From Lysobacter sp. (lineage in GTDB: Bacteria > Pseudomonadota > Gammaproteobacteria > Xanthomonadales > Xanthomonadaceae), in NCBI GenBank assembly GCA_030151365.1, contig JASLDW010000036.1, positions 12,718 through 76,717 of the forward strand: a DNA stretch of 64,000 nucleotides. Direction: 5' to 3'. Below the pieces are notes generated by a model. It did no database searches. It was not told the origin of the DNA and saw nothing but the letters and a program-made list of their open reading frames with translations. Each line of letters opens with the position of its first letter. The stretch's first letter is position 1. Below are positions 41,446-50,862 of the stretch, piece after piece. Made by a program: the position numbers and the translations under genes.

Positions 41446-43035
41446 ATGCCCACGAATCCCGTGACTGGCGACGCCATCGCCATCCGCCGCGCCCTGTTGT
41501 CCGTCTCCGACAAGACCGGGTTGATCGATCTCGCCAAGGCGCTGGCCGCGCGCGGCGTCGAACTGCTCTCGACCGGCGGCACCGCGAAGGCGATCCGCGA
41601 AGCCGGGCTGGCGGTGCAGGACGTCAGCGACGTCACCGGCTTCCCGGAAATGATGGACGGTCGCGTCAAGACCCTGCATCCGGTGGTGCACGGCGGCTTG
41701 CTCGGCCGTGCCGGCACCGACGACGCGGTGATGGCCGAACACGACATCGACCCGATCGACCTGCTTGTGCTCAATCTCTATCCGTTCGAGCAGGTCAGCG
41801 CCAATCCGGACAGTTCGTTCGCCGAGATCATCGAGAACATCGACATCGGCGGCCCGGCGATGCTGCGCTCCGCCGCGAAGAATTTCGCGCGCGTCGCCGT
41901 CGCCACCGATCCCGCGCAATACGCCGCGCTGCTGGCCGAACTCGACGCGAACGATGGCGCGCTGTCGGCGCAGACGCGTTTCGCGCTTTCGGTGGCCGCG
42001 TTCAATCGCGTCGCCCAGTACGACGCCGCGATCAGCAACTACCTGTCCTCGATCGAGGCCGACGGCTCGCGTTCGGCGTTCTCGGCGCAGGCCAACGGCA
42101 GCTTCGTCAAGGTGATGGACCTGCGCTACGGCGAGAACCCGCACCAGCAGGCTGCGTTCTATCGCGATCTGTATCCGGCGCCGGGCTCGCTGGCGACCTT
42201 CACCCAGTTGCAGGGCAAGGAACTCAGCTACAACAACATCGCCGACAGCGATGCGGCCTGGGAATGCGTGCGCCAGTTCGACGCGCCGGCCTGCGTCATC
42301 GTCAAGCACGCCAATCCCTGCGGCGTGGCCGTCGGCAGCGGCCCGGCCGATGTCTACGAAAAGGCCTATGCTACCGATCCGACCTCGGCTTTCGGCGGCA
42401 TCCTCGCCTTCAATCGCAAGGTCGATGGCGCGACCGCGAAAACCATCCTCGACCGCCAGTTCGTCGAAGTGCTGATCGCGCCCGACTATGACGACGAGGC
42501 GCTGGCCTATGCGAAGAAGAAGGCCAACGTCCGCGTGCTGCGCATTCCGTTGGCACCGGCATCGAAGGGTTTCATCGACACCAAGCGCGTCGGCTCCGGA
42601 ATGCTGATGCAGACCGCCGACGATCGCGTCGTCACCCGCGATGAACTCAAGGTGGTGACGAAGATCGCGCCGACCGAAGCGCAGTTCGCCGACCTGCTGT
42701 TCGCGTGGAAGGTCGCCAAGTTCGTCAAGTCGAACGCGATCGTCTATGCCAGGGATCTGCAGACCGTCGGCGTCGGTGCCGGCCAGATGAGCCGCGTGTA
42801 TTCCGCGCGCATCGCCGGCATCAAGGCCGTCGACGCCGGATTCGTCGTACCCGGTTCGGTGATGGCCAGCGACGCCTTCTTCCCGTTCCGCGACGGCATC
42901 GACGCCGCTGCGGAAGCCGGCATCAAGGCAGTGATCCAGCCCGGCGGTTCGATGCGCGACAACGAAGTGATCGCTGCCGCCGACGAACATGGCATCGCCA
43001 TGGTGTTCACCGGCGTTCGCCACTTCCGTCATTGA
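41446..43035 (+). CDS. purH: Bifunctional AICAR transformylase / IMP cyclohydrolase
   Basis: The 529-aa enzyme performs the last two steps of IMP synthesis. The cyclohydrolase domain (1-200) has LLSVSDKTGLIDLAKAL, LLSTGGTAKAI and RVKTLHPVVHGGLL. The transformylase domain has LRYGENPHQQAA, the catalytic Lys-His in VIVKHANPCG and the C-terminal SDAFFPFRDGIDAAAEAGI. It is 10 bp from purD and in the same operon, giving purHD as in enterics. Confidence 0.97.
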   Translation: MPTNPVTGDAIAIRRALLSVSDKTGLIDLAKALAARGVELLSTGGTAKAIREAGLAVQDVSDVTGFPEMMDGRVKTLHPVVHGGLLGRAGTDDAVMAEHDIDPIDLLVLNLYPFEQVSANPDSSFAEIIENIDIGGPAMLRSAAKNFARVAVATDPAQYAALLAELDANDGALSAQTRFALSVAAFNRVAQYDAAISNYLSSIEADGSRSAFSAQANGSFVKVMDLRYGENPHQQAAFYRDLYPAPGSLATFTQLQGKELSYNNIADSDAAWECVRQFDAPACVIVKHANPCGVAVGSGPADVYEKAYATDPTSAFGGILAFNRKVDGATAKTILDRQFVEVLIAPDYDDEALAYAKKKANVRVLRIPLAPASKGFIDTKRVGSGMLMQTADDRVVTRDELKVVTKIAPTEAQFADLLFAWKVAKFVKSNAIVYARDLQTVGVGAGQMSRVYSARIAGIKAVDAGFVVPGSVMASDAFFPFRDGIDAAAEAGIKAVIQPGGSMRDNEVIAAADEHGIAMVFTGVRHFRH

Positions 43036-43045
43036 GGACGCTGCA

Positions 43046-44329
43046 ATGAAACTTCTCGTCATCGGTTCCGGTGGTCGCGAACACGCGCTGGCCTGGCGGC
43101 TCGCGCAATCGCCGCGCGTCACTGAAGTGCTGGTTGCGCCCGGCAATGCCGGCACCGCGCATGAGCCGAAGTGCCGCAACATTGCGGTTTCCGCCACCGA
43201 TCTCGACGGGCTGATCGCGCTCGCCCGTGACGAAGGCGCCGCCTTCACCGTGGTCGGCCCGGAAGCACCGCTCGTCGCCGGCGTGGTCGATCGTTTCCGC
43301 AACGCCGGATTGAAAATCTTCGGCCCGACCGCAAAGGCCGCGCAGCTGGAAGGCAGCAAGGCCTACGCCAAGGACTTCCTTGCCCGCCACGGCATTCCGA
43401 CCGCGTTCTACGCCGTGCACACCGACGTCGACGCCGCGCTCGCTTACGTGCGCGAGAAGGGCGCGCCGATCGTGATCAAGGCCGACGGGCTTGCCGCCGG
43501 CAAGGGCGTGATCGTCGCGATGACGCTCGACGAAGCCGAAATCGCAGTGCGCGACATGTTGCAGGGCAATGCTTTCGGCAGCGCCGGTTCACGCGTGGTG
43601 ATCGAGGAATTCCTCGCCGGCGAGGAAGCCAGCTTCATCTCGATGGTCGACGGCAAGACCGCGTTGCCGATGGCGACCTCGCAGGATCACAAGCGGGTCG
43701 GCGACGGCGACACGGGTCCCAATACCGGCGGCATGGGCGCGTATTCGCCTGCTCCCGTGGTGACGCCGGACGTGCATGCGCGAGTGATGCGCGAAATCGT
43801 CGAACCGACCGTCGCCGGCATGATCAAGGACGGTATCCCGTTCACCGGCTTCCTCTATGCAGGGTTGATGATCGATGCCGCCGGCGCGCCCAGGGTGATC
43901 GAATTCAACGTGCGCTTCGGCGATCCCGAAACCCAGCCGGTAATGCTGCGCCTGCAATCCGATTTCCCGGAACTGGTCGAAGCCGCGATCGACGGTCGCC
44001 TCGACCAGGTCGAAGCGCACTGGAATCCGCAGGTCTCGCTGGGCGTGGTGATGGCCGCCGAGCGCTATCCGGATGCGCCCCGCACCGGCGATGTCATTCA
44101 TGGCCTCGACGCTGCCAGTGATCCCGACTGCAAGGTGTTCCAGGCCGGTACCGCCTTCGATGCCGACGGCAACACCGTCACCGCGGGTGGTCGCGTGCTC
44201 TGCGTGTGCGCGCTCGGCAACTCGGTCGCCGATGCGCAACGCAAGGCCTATGCCGAAGTCGAGCGCATCCACTGGGATGGCGAATTCCACCGCAGCGACA
44301 TCGGTTGGCGGGCGATGGAGCGCGGTTAA
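43046..44329 (+). CDS. purD: Phosphoribosylamine-glycine ligase
   Basis: The 427-aa ATP-grasp enzyme joins glycine to phosphoribosylamine. MKLLVIGSGGREHALAWRL is the N-terminal fold. The ATP-grasp domain has GAPIVIKADGLAAGKGV, SRVVIEEFLAGEEASF and the metal-binding EFNVRFGDPETQ. Length is as in E. coli (429 aa). It ends at 44329 and shares its last bases with the stop of the converging coiled-coil gene. Confidence 0.97.
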   Translation: MKLLVIGSGGREHALAWRLAQSPRVTEVLVAPGNAGTAHEPKCRNIAVSATDLDGLIALARDEGAAFTVVGPEAPLVAGVVDRFRNAGLKIFGPTAKAAQLEGSKAYAKDFLARHGIPTAFYAVHTDVDAALAYVREKGAPIVIKADGLAAGKGVIVAMTLDEAEIAVRDMLQGNAFGSAGSRVVIEEFLAGEEASFISMVDGKTALPMATSQDHKRVGDGDTGPNTGGMGAYSPAPVVTPDVHARVMREIVEPTVAGMIKDGIPFTGFLYAGLMIDAAGAPRVIEFNVRFGDPETQPVMLRLQSDFPELVEAAIDGRLDQVEAHWNPQVSLGVVMAAERYPDAPRTGDVIHGLDAASDPDCKVFQAGTAFDADGNTVTAGGRVLCVCALGNSVADAQRKAYAEVERIHWDGEFHRSDIGWRAMERG

Positions 44330-44613
44330 TGCATCGTGCCCGGCGCGTCTTCGGCGGGCACCACCGGTTGCAACTGCATGGCCACCTCTTCCAGTTCGGC
44401 GATCTCGGCTTCCAGCGCATCATGCAACTCGCCCTGGCTCGTCATCAGGGCCTCGATATGATCCGCCTGCTTGAGTTTCTTCAACTCGCCGTCGAACAAC
44501 AACCACTGCGCCGTCAGGCGCTCGACATTGTTCTTCGAGTAATGACGCATCTCCTTGAGCTGCGCCAGCGTGTCGTTCACGTGGTCGAGCACGGTCTTGG
44601 CATCCGCGGACAT
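44326..44613 (-). CDS. Small coiled-coil protein of unknown function
   Basis: The 95-aa protein is acidic and mainly helical: VLDHVNDTLAQLKEM, NNVERLTAQWLLFDGELKKLKQ, ELHDALEAEIAELEEVAMQL. It was not assigned to a named family. It converges on purD, the stop codons overlapping by four bases, and is divergent from the MFS-acyltransferase gene with 108 bp between. Confidence 0.65.
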   Translation of the reverse strand: MSADAKTVLDHVNDTLAQLKEMRHYSKNNVERLTAQWLLFDGELKKLKQADHIEALMTSQGELHDALEAEIAELEEVAMQLQPVVPAEDAPGTMH

Positions 44614-44721
44614 GGCGATCTCCTGTACGGGGTTCCAAGCGCAGGGTAGTCGCGGGAAGCTGGCTGGCAGCGAAACGCCCGATTGCGTCTGCTACGCTCC
44701 CTCCAACTCCGGGGAGCCCGC

Positions 44722-46605
44722 ATGTCCCATTCCCAATTCGCCCTGCTGCGCCAGCGCCGCTTCGCGCCGTTCTTCGCGGTGCAATGCCTCAACGCCTTCA
44801 ACGACAACGTGTTCCGCCAGGGCATCATCGGCCTGCTGTTCTGGCTGCGGGTGCCGGACTCCGAACGCGGCCTGTACACGCAGCTGGCGCCGGCGATCTT
44901 CATCCTCCCTTACTTCCTGTTCTCGGCCACCGCGGGCCAGATCGCCGAGAAGATGGAGAAGGCGAAACTGATCCGTCTCGCCATGCTGCTCGGCGTGCTG
45001 ATCATGCTGGTCGCGGCGCTCGGTTTCGTGACCCATCACCTGCCGCTGCTGTTGATCGCCCTGTTCGCGACCGGCGTGCATTCGACGCTGTTCGGGCCGG
45101 TGAAGTATTCGATCCTGCCGGCGGTGCTGCATCCGCGCGAACTTACCGGCGGCAATGGCCTGGTCGAGATGGGCACTTCGATCTCGATCCTCGTTGGCAT
45201 GATCGTCGGCGGCCTGATCTTCAGCATTGGCGGCGCGCAATCGCCGTGGCTGGCCGGCGCCGCGGTGCTGGCGATCGCGACCGCGGCATGGATCGCGGCG
45301 AAATTGATACCCGTCGTCGGCGCCAGCGCGCCCGATCTCCGCATCAACTGGAATCCGGTCACCGAAACCGTCGGCGTGATGAAGCTGGCGCGCAAGCAGC
45401 TGGCGGTGCGCAACGCGGTGCTGGGCGTGTCGTGGTTCTGGTTCGTCGGCACGGTGTTCGCGGCGGAACTGCCCGACTACGCGCCGCTCAATCTCGGCGG
45501 CGCCAACACGCTCTACGTCTTCGTGCTGGCGCTGTTCTCGATCGGCACCGGGCTCGGCGCGGTGTTGTGCGAGAAGCTCTCGTCGCGCACGGTCGAGATC
45601 GGCCTGGTGCCGCTCGGCGCTTTCGGCATCAGCGTCTTCCTGTTCGATCTTTACTTCGCGCGATCGGGTGCCGCACCCGTGCACGGCCTCGACATCGCCG
45701 GCTTCATGCATCAGCCGGGCAGTTGGCGGATTGCGATCGATCTCGTCGGCATCGGCCTGTTCACCGGCTTCTTCGTGGTGCCGCTGTTCGCCCTGATCCA
45801 GAGCCGCACGCCGAAAGACGAGCTTTCACGCGTGATCGGCGCGCTCAACATCCAGAACTCGGGCTTCGTGGTCGCGGCGTCGCTGATCTGCCTCGCCTTG
45901 CGCGAATACCTGCACTGGACCATTCCGCAGATCTTCCTCGCGCTCGCCGTCGCCAATACCCTGGTCGCGCTCTGGATCTTCACGATCGTCCCGGAATTCC
46001 TGATGCGCTTCCTCAGCTGGGTGCTGGTGCGCACGCTGTACCGGCTGCGCACGCGCGGCATCGACCACATTCCCGACGAAGGCGCGGCGCTGATCGTCTG
46101 CAACCACGTCAGCTTCATGGACGCACTGATCCTCTCGGCGTCGATCCCGCGCCCGGTGCGCTTCGTCATGTACTACAAGATCTTCAACATCCCGGTGATG
46201 CGCTGGATCTTCAGGACGGCGAAAGCGATCCCGATCGCCGGCGCGAAGGAAAATCCGGAACTGATGCAACGCGCGTTCGCGGAAATCGACGCCGCCTTGG
46301 CCGAAGGCGAACTGGTCGGCATCTTCCCGGAAGGCGCGTTGACCAAGGATGGCGAAATCGCGACGTTCAAATCGGGCGTCGAAAAGATCCTCGAACAGCG
46401 CCCGGTGCCGGTGATTCCGATGGCCCTGCGCGGAATGTGGTCGAGCATGTGGAGCCGTCGCGACTCCAGGCTGCATCGCGCGCGATTGCCACGGCGATTC
46501 CGCGCGCATGTCGATGTCGTCGCCGATGCACCGATCGACGGCCATGGCGTCACCAGTGAAACGCTGGAAGCCAAGGTGCGCGAGCTGCGCGGGAATGCGG
46601 CCTGA
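44722..46605 (+). CDS. MFS lysophospholipid transporter fused to 1-acylglycerol-phosphate acyltransferase
   Basis: The 627-aa protein starts at ATG 44722 behind GGGGAG. Residues 1-420 are a 12-helix MFS domain with the FNDNVFRQGIIGLLF signature of LplT. Residues about 435-627 are a PlsC-type acyltransferase with NHVSFMDALILS (NHx4D, His near 462) and FPEGALTKDGEI (near 535). In E. coli LplT and the acyltransferase Aas are separate. The fusion likely brings lysophospholipids to the cytosolic leaflet and re-acylates them. No AMP-ligase domain is present, so it lacks the Aas C-terminal half. Confidence 0.92.
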   Translation: MSHSQFALLRQRRFAPFFAVQCLNAFNDNVFRQGIIGLLFWLRVPDSERGLYTQLAPAIFILPYFLFSATAGQIAEKMEKAKLIRLAMLLGVLIMLVAALGFVTHHLPLLLIALFATGVHSTLFGPVKYSILPAVLHPRELTGGNGLVEMGTSISILVGMIVGGLIFSIGGAQSPWLAGAAVLAIATAAWIAAKLIPVVGASAPDLRINWNPVTETVGVMKLARKQLAVRNAVLGVSWFWFVGTVFAAELPDYAPLNLGGANTLYVFVLALFSIGTGLGAVLCEKLSSRTVEIGLVPLGAFGISVFLFDLYFARSGAAPVHGLDIAGFMHQPGSWRIAIDLVGIGLFTGFFVVPLFALIQSRTPKDELSRVIGALNIQNSGFVVAASLICLALREYLHWTIPQIFLALAVANTLVALWIFTIVPEFLMRFLSWVLVRTLYRLRTRGIDHIPDEGAALIVCNHVSFMDALILSASIPRPVRFVMYYKIFNIPVMRWIFRTAKAIPIAGAKENPELMQRAFAEIDAALAEGELVGIFPEGALTKDGEIATFKSGVEKILEQRPVPVIPMALRGMWSSMWSRRDSRLHRARLPRRFRAHVDVVADAPIDGHGVTSETLEAKVRELRGNAA

Positions 46606-46656
46606 GGTCGACGCCGCCTGCTATGCTCGCCCGAAATCCAACGAGAGGGGCAGGCT

Positions 46657-46968
46657 GTGGCGAATTCCAGGAACATTCCGAACCATCTGGCGTGGACGAT
46701 CATCTCGACCGTCCTCGGCACCTTGCTGTGCTGCCCGCTGGGCCTGCTCGGCATCGTCGGCATCGTGTATTCGTCGAAGGTCGATCGCCTCGCCAATGCC
46801 GATGATGTCGCCGCTGCGCAGAATGCCTCCGGCAACGCCAAGACCTGGGCGATCGTCGCCACGGTGCTGGCCGCGATCGGCTTGCTGATCAACATCTGGT
46901 TCCGCATGCACGGCGGAAGCGAAGCCTTGCTGCACCAGATCCAGGCGATGCAAGCCGCCGGGAAGTGA
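46657..46968 (+). CDS. CD225/dispanin-family small membrane protein
   Basis: The 103-aa protein starts at GTG 46657. Two membrane helices occur: NHLAWTIISTVLGTLLCCPLGLLGIVGIVYSSKVDRLANADD, which is the CD225 domain with CCPLG motif, and TWAIVATVLAAIGLLINIW. The family includes interferon-induced transmembrane proteins; bacterial members are of unknown function. Its stop overlaps the next gene's GTG start (GTGA). Confidence 0.85.
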   Translation: MANSRNIPNHLAWTIISTVLGTLLCCPLGLLGIVGIVYSSKVDRLANADDVAAAQNASGNAKTWAIVATVLAAIGLLINIWFRMHGGSEALLHQIQAMQAAGK

Positions 46969-47414
46969 CGGCCACGACCGCCACGCTGCCCATGCAGCCC
47001 TCCGCGCGTCGCGCGTGGGGGCTGTCGGCGCTGGCCGTCGTCGGCGCCTGCCTGGCCATCTTCCTCTATCGCAATGATCCCGCGAACCCGGCCAGCCAGT
47101 GGGCCAGCTGCGTCTTCCGCGACATCACCGGCTGGTACTGCATCGGTTGCGGAATGACGCGCGCCTGTTACGCGATGCTGCACGGCCATCCCCTGCATGC
47201 GTTCGCGATGAATCCGCTCGGCGTCGTCCTGATGCCGATCGCGGCGCTGTCGCTGGCGTGGTGGGCGGGCTGGCAACCGCGCGCGTTCGCGCCGCTGATG
47301 CGCGTGTTGAACACGCCGAAACTGTGGATGATCCTGCTTCCCGCCTACTGGATCGCCCGCAACCTGCCGTGGCCGCCGTTCCACTGGCTGGCGCCGGGCG
47401 GGCTCAACTGGTAA
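46965..47414 (+). CDS. DUF2752 membrane protein
   Basis: The 149-aa protein starts at GTG 46965, overlapping the CD225 gene by four bases. Three membrane helices and the family motif WYCIGCGMTRACYAMLHGHPLHAFAMNPLGVVLMP are present. The two genes CD225 and DUF2752 form a conserved pair. Function is unknown. Confidence 0.88.
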   Translation: MTATTATLPMQPSARRAWGLSALAVVGACLAIFLYRNDPANPASQWASCVFRDITGWYCIGCGMTRACYAMLHGHPLHAFAMNPLGVVLMPIAALSLAWWAGWQPRAFAPLMRVLNTPKLWMILLPAYWIARNLPWPPFHWLAPGGLNW

Positions 47415-47435
47415 CGATCGGCGGGTAACGCTTCG

Positions 47436-48332
47436 TCAGGCGCGTTCGCCCGCGGCCCATCGCTCGATCAGCCAGCGCGAAATCGAGACGCGCGGCGACA
47501 CTTCCAGGTCGTTCTCGCCACCGCGGCCTTCCAGCGCGCGCATCACTTCGTCGTGGGTGAACCAGCGCGCGTCTTCCAGTTCGTCCTGATGCGTGTCCGG
47601 AATATCGGCCTCGGCGTGGGCGACGAAACCGAGCATCAGCGAACCCGGGAACGGCCACGGCTGCGAGGCCAGGTAACGACTGCGCAGCACACGCACCCTG
47701 CTTTCCTCGAACACTTCCCGTTGCACGGTCTGTTCCAGCGACTCGCCCGGTTCGACGAAACCGGCCAGGGTCGAATAGCGCATCTTCGGCATCCACGTCG
47801 ATTGGCGGCCGAGCAGCAGGCGTTCGCCATCGCTGACCGCGACGATCACCGCGGGATCGCTGCGCGGATACTGCACCGTGCCGCAGGCCGCGCAATCGCC
47901 CTGCCAACCCGCGCGCGAAAACACCAGCCCTCCGCCGCACGCCGGGCAATGGCGATGCATCGAACGCCAGCGCAACACCGCGCGTGCCTGCGCGAACAAG
48001 GTGGATTCGAACGCCGGCCACTGCATCGCCGCCGCGCGCAGGTCGAGCGTGCGCTGGCCCTCCGGCCACTCGCCGATCAATCGCGCGAACCACGGCAGGT
48101 CGCCCTGCATCCCGAGGAAGACCGCGTCATCCGGCAAATCGCCCGACAACACCTGCAAGCCGCCTCGCGCATCGATGGCCGTGCGGCCTTCGTTGTCGAC
48201 GCCGATATGGCGTGCCCGCTCGCGCAGTAAGGCGAGCGCGACTTCGTCATTGCGCAAATGATCGGCGCGATCCAGCGGTTCGGCGATGAAGGCGAAGCCG
48301 GGGAGATCGTGTCCGACGGAAGCAGGACTCAT
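47436..48332 (-). CDS. nudC: NAD+ diphosphatase / decapping hydrolase NudC
   Basis: The 298-aa protein has a zinc ribbon HCPACGG and CAACGTVQYPR and the NudC-type Nudix box GFVEPGESLEQTVQREVFEES, followed about 15 residues on by SQPWPFPGSLMLGF, the SQPWPFPxS signature that separates NudC from other Nudix proteins. It cleaves NAD(H) and removes NAD caps from RNA. Its start overlaps the erpA stop by four bases. Confidence 0.95.
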   Translation of the reverse strand: MSPASVGHDLPGFAFIAEPLDRADHLRNDEVALALLRERARHIGVDNEGRTAIDARGGLQVLSGDLPDDAVFLGMQGDLPWFARLIGEWPEGQRTLDLRAAAMQWPAFESTLFAQARAVLRWRSMHRHCPACGGGLVFSRAGWQGDCAACGTVQYPRSDPAVIVAVSDGERLLLGRQSTWMPKMRYSTLAGFVEPGESLEQTVQREVFEESRVRVLRSRYLASQPWPFPGSLMLGFVAHAEADIPDTHQDELEDARWFTHDEVMRALEGRGGENDLEVSPRVSISRWLIERWAAGERA

Positions 48333-48706
48333 GTCGTGAACGACGATCCGCAGCCGCAGGTGGTCTTGGCGTTGGGATTGCGGATGGTGAATTGCGCGCC
48401 GGTCAGCGATTCGACGTAATCGACGGTCGCGCCCATCAGGTACTGCAGGCTCAGCGGATCGACCAGCAGGGTCACGCCGTTGGTGACCACGGCGAGGTCG
48501 TCTTCCGCCTGCGATTCATCGAACTCGAAGCCGTACTGGAAGCCCGAACAACCGCCGCCCTGGATGTAGACGCGCAGCTTGAGGTCGGCATTGCCTTCCT
48601 CGGCGATCAGCTCGGCGACCTTGGCGGCCGCGGCCGGGGTGAACTCGAGCGGCGTCTCCAGCTGCTGGTAGCTGGGCGTCACGGCGGTGGCAGGTTGCGC
48701 TTCCAT
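48329..48706 (-). CDS. erpA: Iron-sulphur cluster insertion protein ErpA
   Basis: The 125-aa A-type carrier has the three Fe-S ligands in GGGCSGFQYG and TCGCGSSF. The AELIAEEGNADLKLRVYIQGGGCSG region is that of ErpA rather than IscA. It delivers 4Fe-4S clusters to apoproteins such as the isoprenoid enzymes. It begins about 46 bp downstream of the DUF6776 gene and is coupled to nudC. Confidence 0.93.
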   Translation of the reverse strand: MEAQPATAVTPSYQQLETPLEFTPAAAAKVAELIAEEGNADLKLRVYIQGGGCSGFQYGFEFDESQAEDDLAVVTNGVTLLVDPLSLQYLMGATVDYVESLTGAQFTIRNPNAKTTCGCGSSFTT

Positions 48707-48752
48707 GGCACAAGGATAAGGGCGAACGGCGCCGATTCAAGCGAATCGATGC

Positions 48753-49448
48753 TTAATCGGCGTCGACCACGTCCTTCCACGCGAACGAGTTGTCGACCGC
48801 GGCGCCACCGACCGGCTGCAGGTGCGTCAGTACCCGCGTCGGCGCGAATCCGGGCGGCAGGGCGATATCGCCGGACACCCGCTGGAACAGCTTGAAGTCG
48901 TAGGGAATACCGTCGGAACCGGCGTCCTGGCGCAGGTCGCTCCATGCCAGCTTGCGCAGCTTGCCGTCCTGCATGCCTTCCAGTCCGAGGGTGAACTTGC
49001 CGCTGTTGTCGCCGTAGCGGTTCACGTTCTGGCCGATCATCGCCTGGAAGCGCCACACCGCTCCGCCCTGCTGGTGCACCTGCATGCCCTGCACCGCCAG
49101 CGGCCGGCGATCCGCGCTCGCGCCGACGAACTTCTGGTAGAACGCGGCATCCGCCTTCAGGGATGCGATCTCCTCATCGCGCTGCGCCAGCGTCTTCTGC
49201 AACTCGGCATTGGCGGCGCGCGAGATCTCGTCGGACTTGCGGGCATTGACCAGCGCCTGCTGCAGGTCGGCGACGTTGCCCGGCATCGATGCCGCCGGAT
49301 TCAGCGCACCCGGCGGCGCGCGATGCGCGGCGCGCCACAGGCCCAGCGCCGCGCCGGCCATCACCAGCAACGCGGCCGCGCTCCAGGCCACGCCGGCCAG
49401 CGTCAGGCGGCGCCTTGCGGTCGATTGTGTGGACGAACCCGCAGTCAT
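48753..49448 (-). CDS. DUF6776-like membrane-anchored protein
   Basis: The 231-aa protein has one N-terminal membrane helix (VAWSAAALLVMAGAALGLW), a coiled coil (DLQQALVNARKSDEI to QRDEEIASLKADAAFYQKF) and a periplasmic beta domain with GQNVNRYGDNSGKFTLGLEGMQDGKL. The same arrangement is found upstream of erpA in related genomes. No catalytic residue is evident. Function is unknown. Confidence 0.75.
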   Translation of the reverse strand: MTAGSSTQSTARRRLTLAGVAWSAAALLVMAGAALGLWRAAHRAPPGALNPAASMPGNVADLQQALVNARKSDEISRAANAELQKTLAQRDEEIASLKADAAFYQKFVGASADRRPLAVQGMQVHQQGGAVWRFQAMIGQNVNRYGDNSGKFTLGLEGMQDGKLRKLAWSDLRQDAGSDGIPYDFKLFQRVSGDIALPPGFAPTRVLTHLQPVGGAAVDNSFAWKDVVDAD

Positions 49449-49539
49449 ACGTTCGTATAGCCTCCTGCTTCACATCGCGTCAAGGTACGCTGCTGCATAA
49501 AGCGCCGGAACGGGACCCGCTTCCCGAGGGGATGTACCA

Positions 49540-50220
49540 ATGGATATGTCCATGCTGCACCTGACGTCCACCCATGTCTTCATCATCGGCATCCTGCTGG
49601 CGTGGCTGGCCGGCATCCGCGTCTATCTCACCGTGTTCGGCATCGGACTCGCCGGCGCCATGGGCTGGATGCACTTGCCCGAAGGCCTGCAGGTCACCGA
49701 ATCGCCGTGGGTGCTCGGCATCACCGGCGTCATGGCCGTCGCCGAATTCTTCGCCGACAAGATTCCCGGGGTCGACAGCGCCTGGGACCTCGCCCATACC
49801 CTGCTGCGCGTGCCCGCCGGCGCCTTCCTCGCCGCGGCCGCCATTCCCACCCTCACCGGCGACGCCAGCGGCGGCGGGGCGGGAATGCACACCGGCATGC
49901 TCGCCGCCGGCGCGCTCACCGCGCTGACCAGCCACACGCTGAAGACGGCGACGCGCGGGATGATCAACACCTCGCCGGAACCGGTCAGCAACTGGACGGC
50001 GTCGATCGTCGAGGACACCACCACCGTCGGCGCGCTGGCGCTGATCTGGACGCATCCCTGGGTCGCCTTCGGGCTGGCGATGGCGGTGACCATCACCGTG
50101 CTGCTGCTGATGTGGTGGCTGTGGCGCAAGCTCAGCCGCCTGCACCGCCAGCTGCGCGACACCTTTTCCGCCAAACCCGCGATCGAAGCAGGCAACAGCG
50201 ATCAGTCTTCGGCGGCCTGA
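49540..50220 (+). CDS. DUF4126 membrane protein
   Basis: The 226-aa protein starts at ATG 49540 behind GAGGGGATG. About five membrane helices are seen. The family hallmarks are LAWLAGIRVYLTVFGIGLAGAMGW, EFFADKIPGVDSAWDLAHTLLRVPAGAFLAAA and SHTLKTATRGMINTSPEPVSNW. Function is unknown. Its last 19 bases overlap the end of the converging rppH gene. Confidence 0.88.
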   Translation: MDMSMLHLTSTHVFIIGILLAWLAGIRVYLTVFGIGLAGAMGWMHLPEGLQVTESPWVLGITGVMAVAEFFADKIPGVDSAWDLAHTLLRVPAGAFLAAAAIPTLTGDASGGGAGMHTGMLAAGALTALTSHTLKTATRGMINTSPEPVSNWTASIVEDTTTVGALALIWTHPWVAFGLAMAVTITVLLLMWWLWRKLSRLHRQLRDTFSAKPAIEAGNSDQSSAA

Positions 50221-50798
50221 GTCACCGGCACGACGCGGGGCTGGATCTGCCGGCGGCGCCCGTGGTGGTTGAACAGCAGCGCGCGCGAACGCGGATCGGG
50301 CGGCGGGATCGCGCCGTGGCCGGCGATGTCGCGCGCCAGCGGCGCCAGGTGATGCAGGGCCGAGGCATAGACCCGGCGCTTGAACATCACCACGTTGTCG
50401 ATCGGGTACCAGAAGTCGACCCAGCGCCAGCGATCGAATTCGGGGTGGCCGGTGGCATCCAGTCGCACCGCGGACTCGTCGCCCTTGAGCCGCAGCAGGA
50501 ACCACACCTGCTTCTGGCCGATGCAGACCGCGCGTTCCTGGCGGCGGATCGCCCGCGGCGGCAGGCGGTAGCGCAACCAGCCCGGGGTCGCCCCCAGCAC
50601 CTCGACGTGATGGGCCTGGAGGCCGGTCTCCTCCTCCAGCTCGCGGTACATGGCTTCCAGCGGCGTCTCGTCGCTGTTCATCCCACCCTGCGGGAACTGC
50701 CAGCCGTCACGGCGTATGCGCCGTGCCCAGAACACACGCCCATCCTCGCGCATGAGCACGATGCCCACGTTGGGGCGATATCCGTCCGGATCGATCAC
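50202..50798 (-). CDS. rppH: RNA 5'-pyrophosphohydrolase
   Basis: The 198-aa Nudix hydrolase begins MIDPDGYRPNVGIVLMREDGRVFWARRI, with WQFPQGGMNSDETPLEAMYRELEEETGL as Nudix box (catalytic Glu pair) and WFLLRLKGDE later. It removes pyrophosphate from 5'-triphosphorylated mRNA and triggers RNase E decay. The C-terminal extension after residue 160 is rich in Arg and is longer than in E. coli (176 aa). Confidence 0.95.
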   Translation of the reverse strand: MIDPDGYRPNVGIVLMREDGRVFWARRIRRDGWQFPQGGMNSDETPLEAMYRELEEETGLQAHHVEVLGATPGWLRYRLPPRAIRRQERAVCIGQKQVWFLLRLKGDESAVRLDATGHPEFDRWRWVDFWYPIDNVVMFKRRVYASALHHLAPLARDIAGHGAIPPPDPRSRALLFNHHGRRRQIQPRVVPVTQAAED

Positions 50799-50862
50799 GA
50801 TGCGGACTCCAAATCTTGACTGCCTTCGACTCTGCCACGCGAAATGTGACGGAACAACAGCA

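Noticed and set aside
41248..43359. Long open frame (about 703 codons) on the minus strand
   Set aside because: It is antisense to purH, whose identity is certain from motifs.
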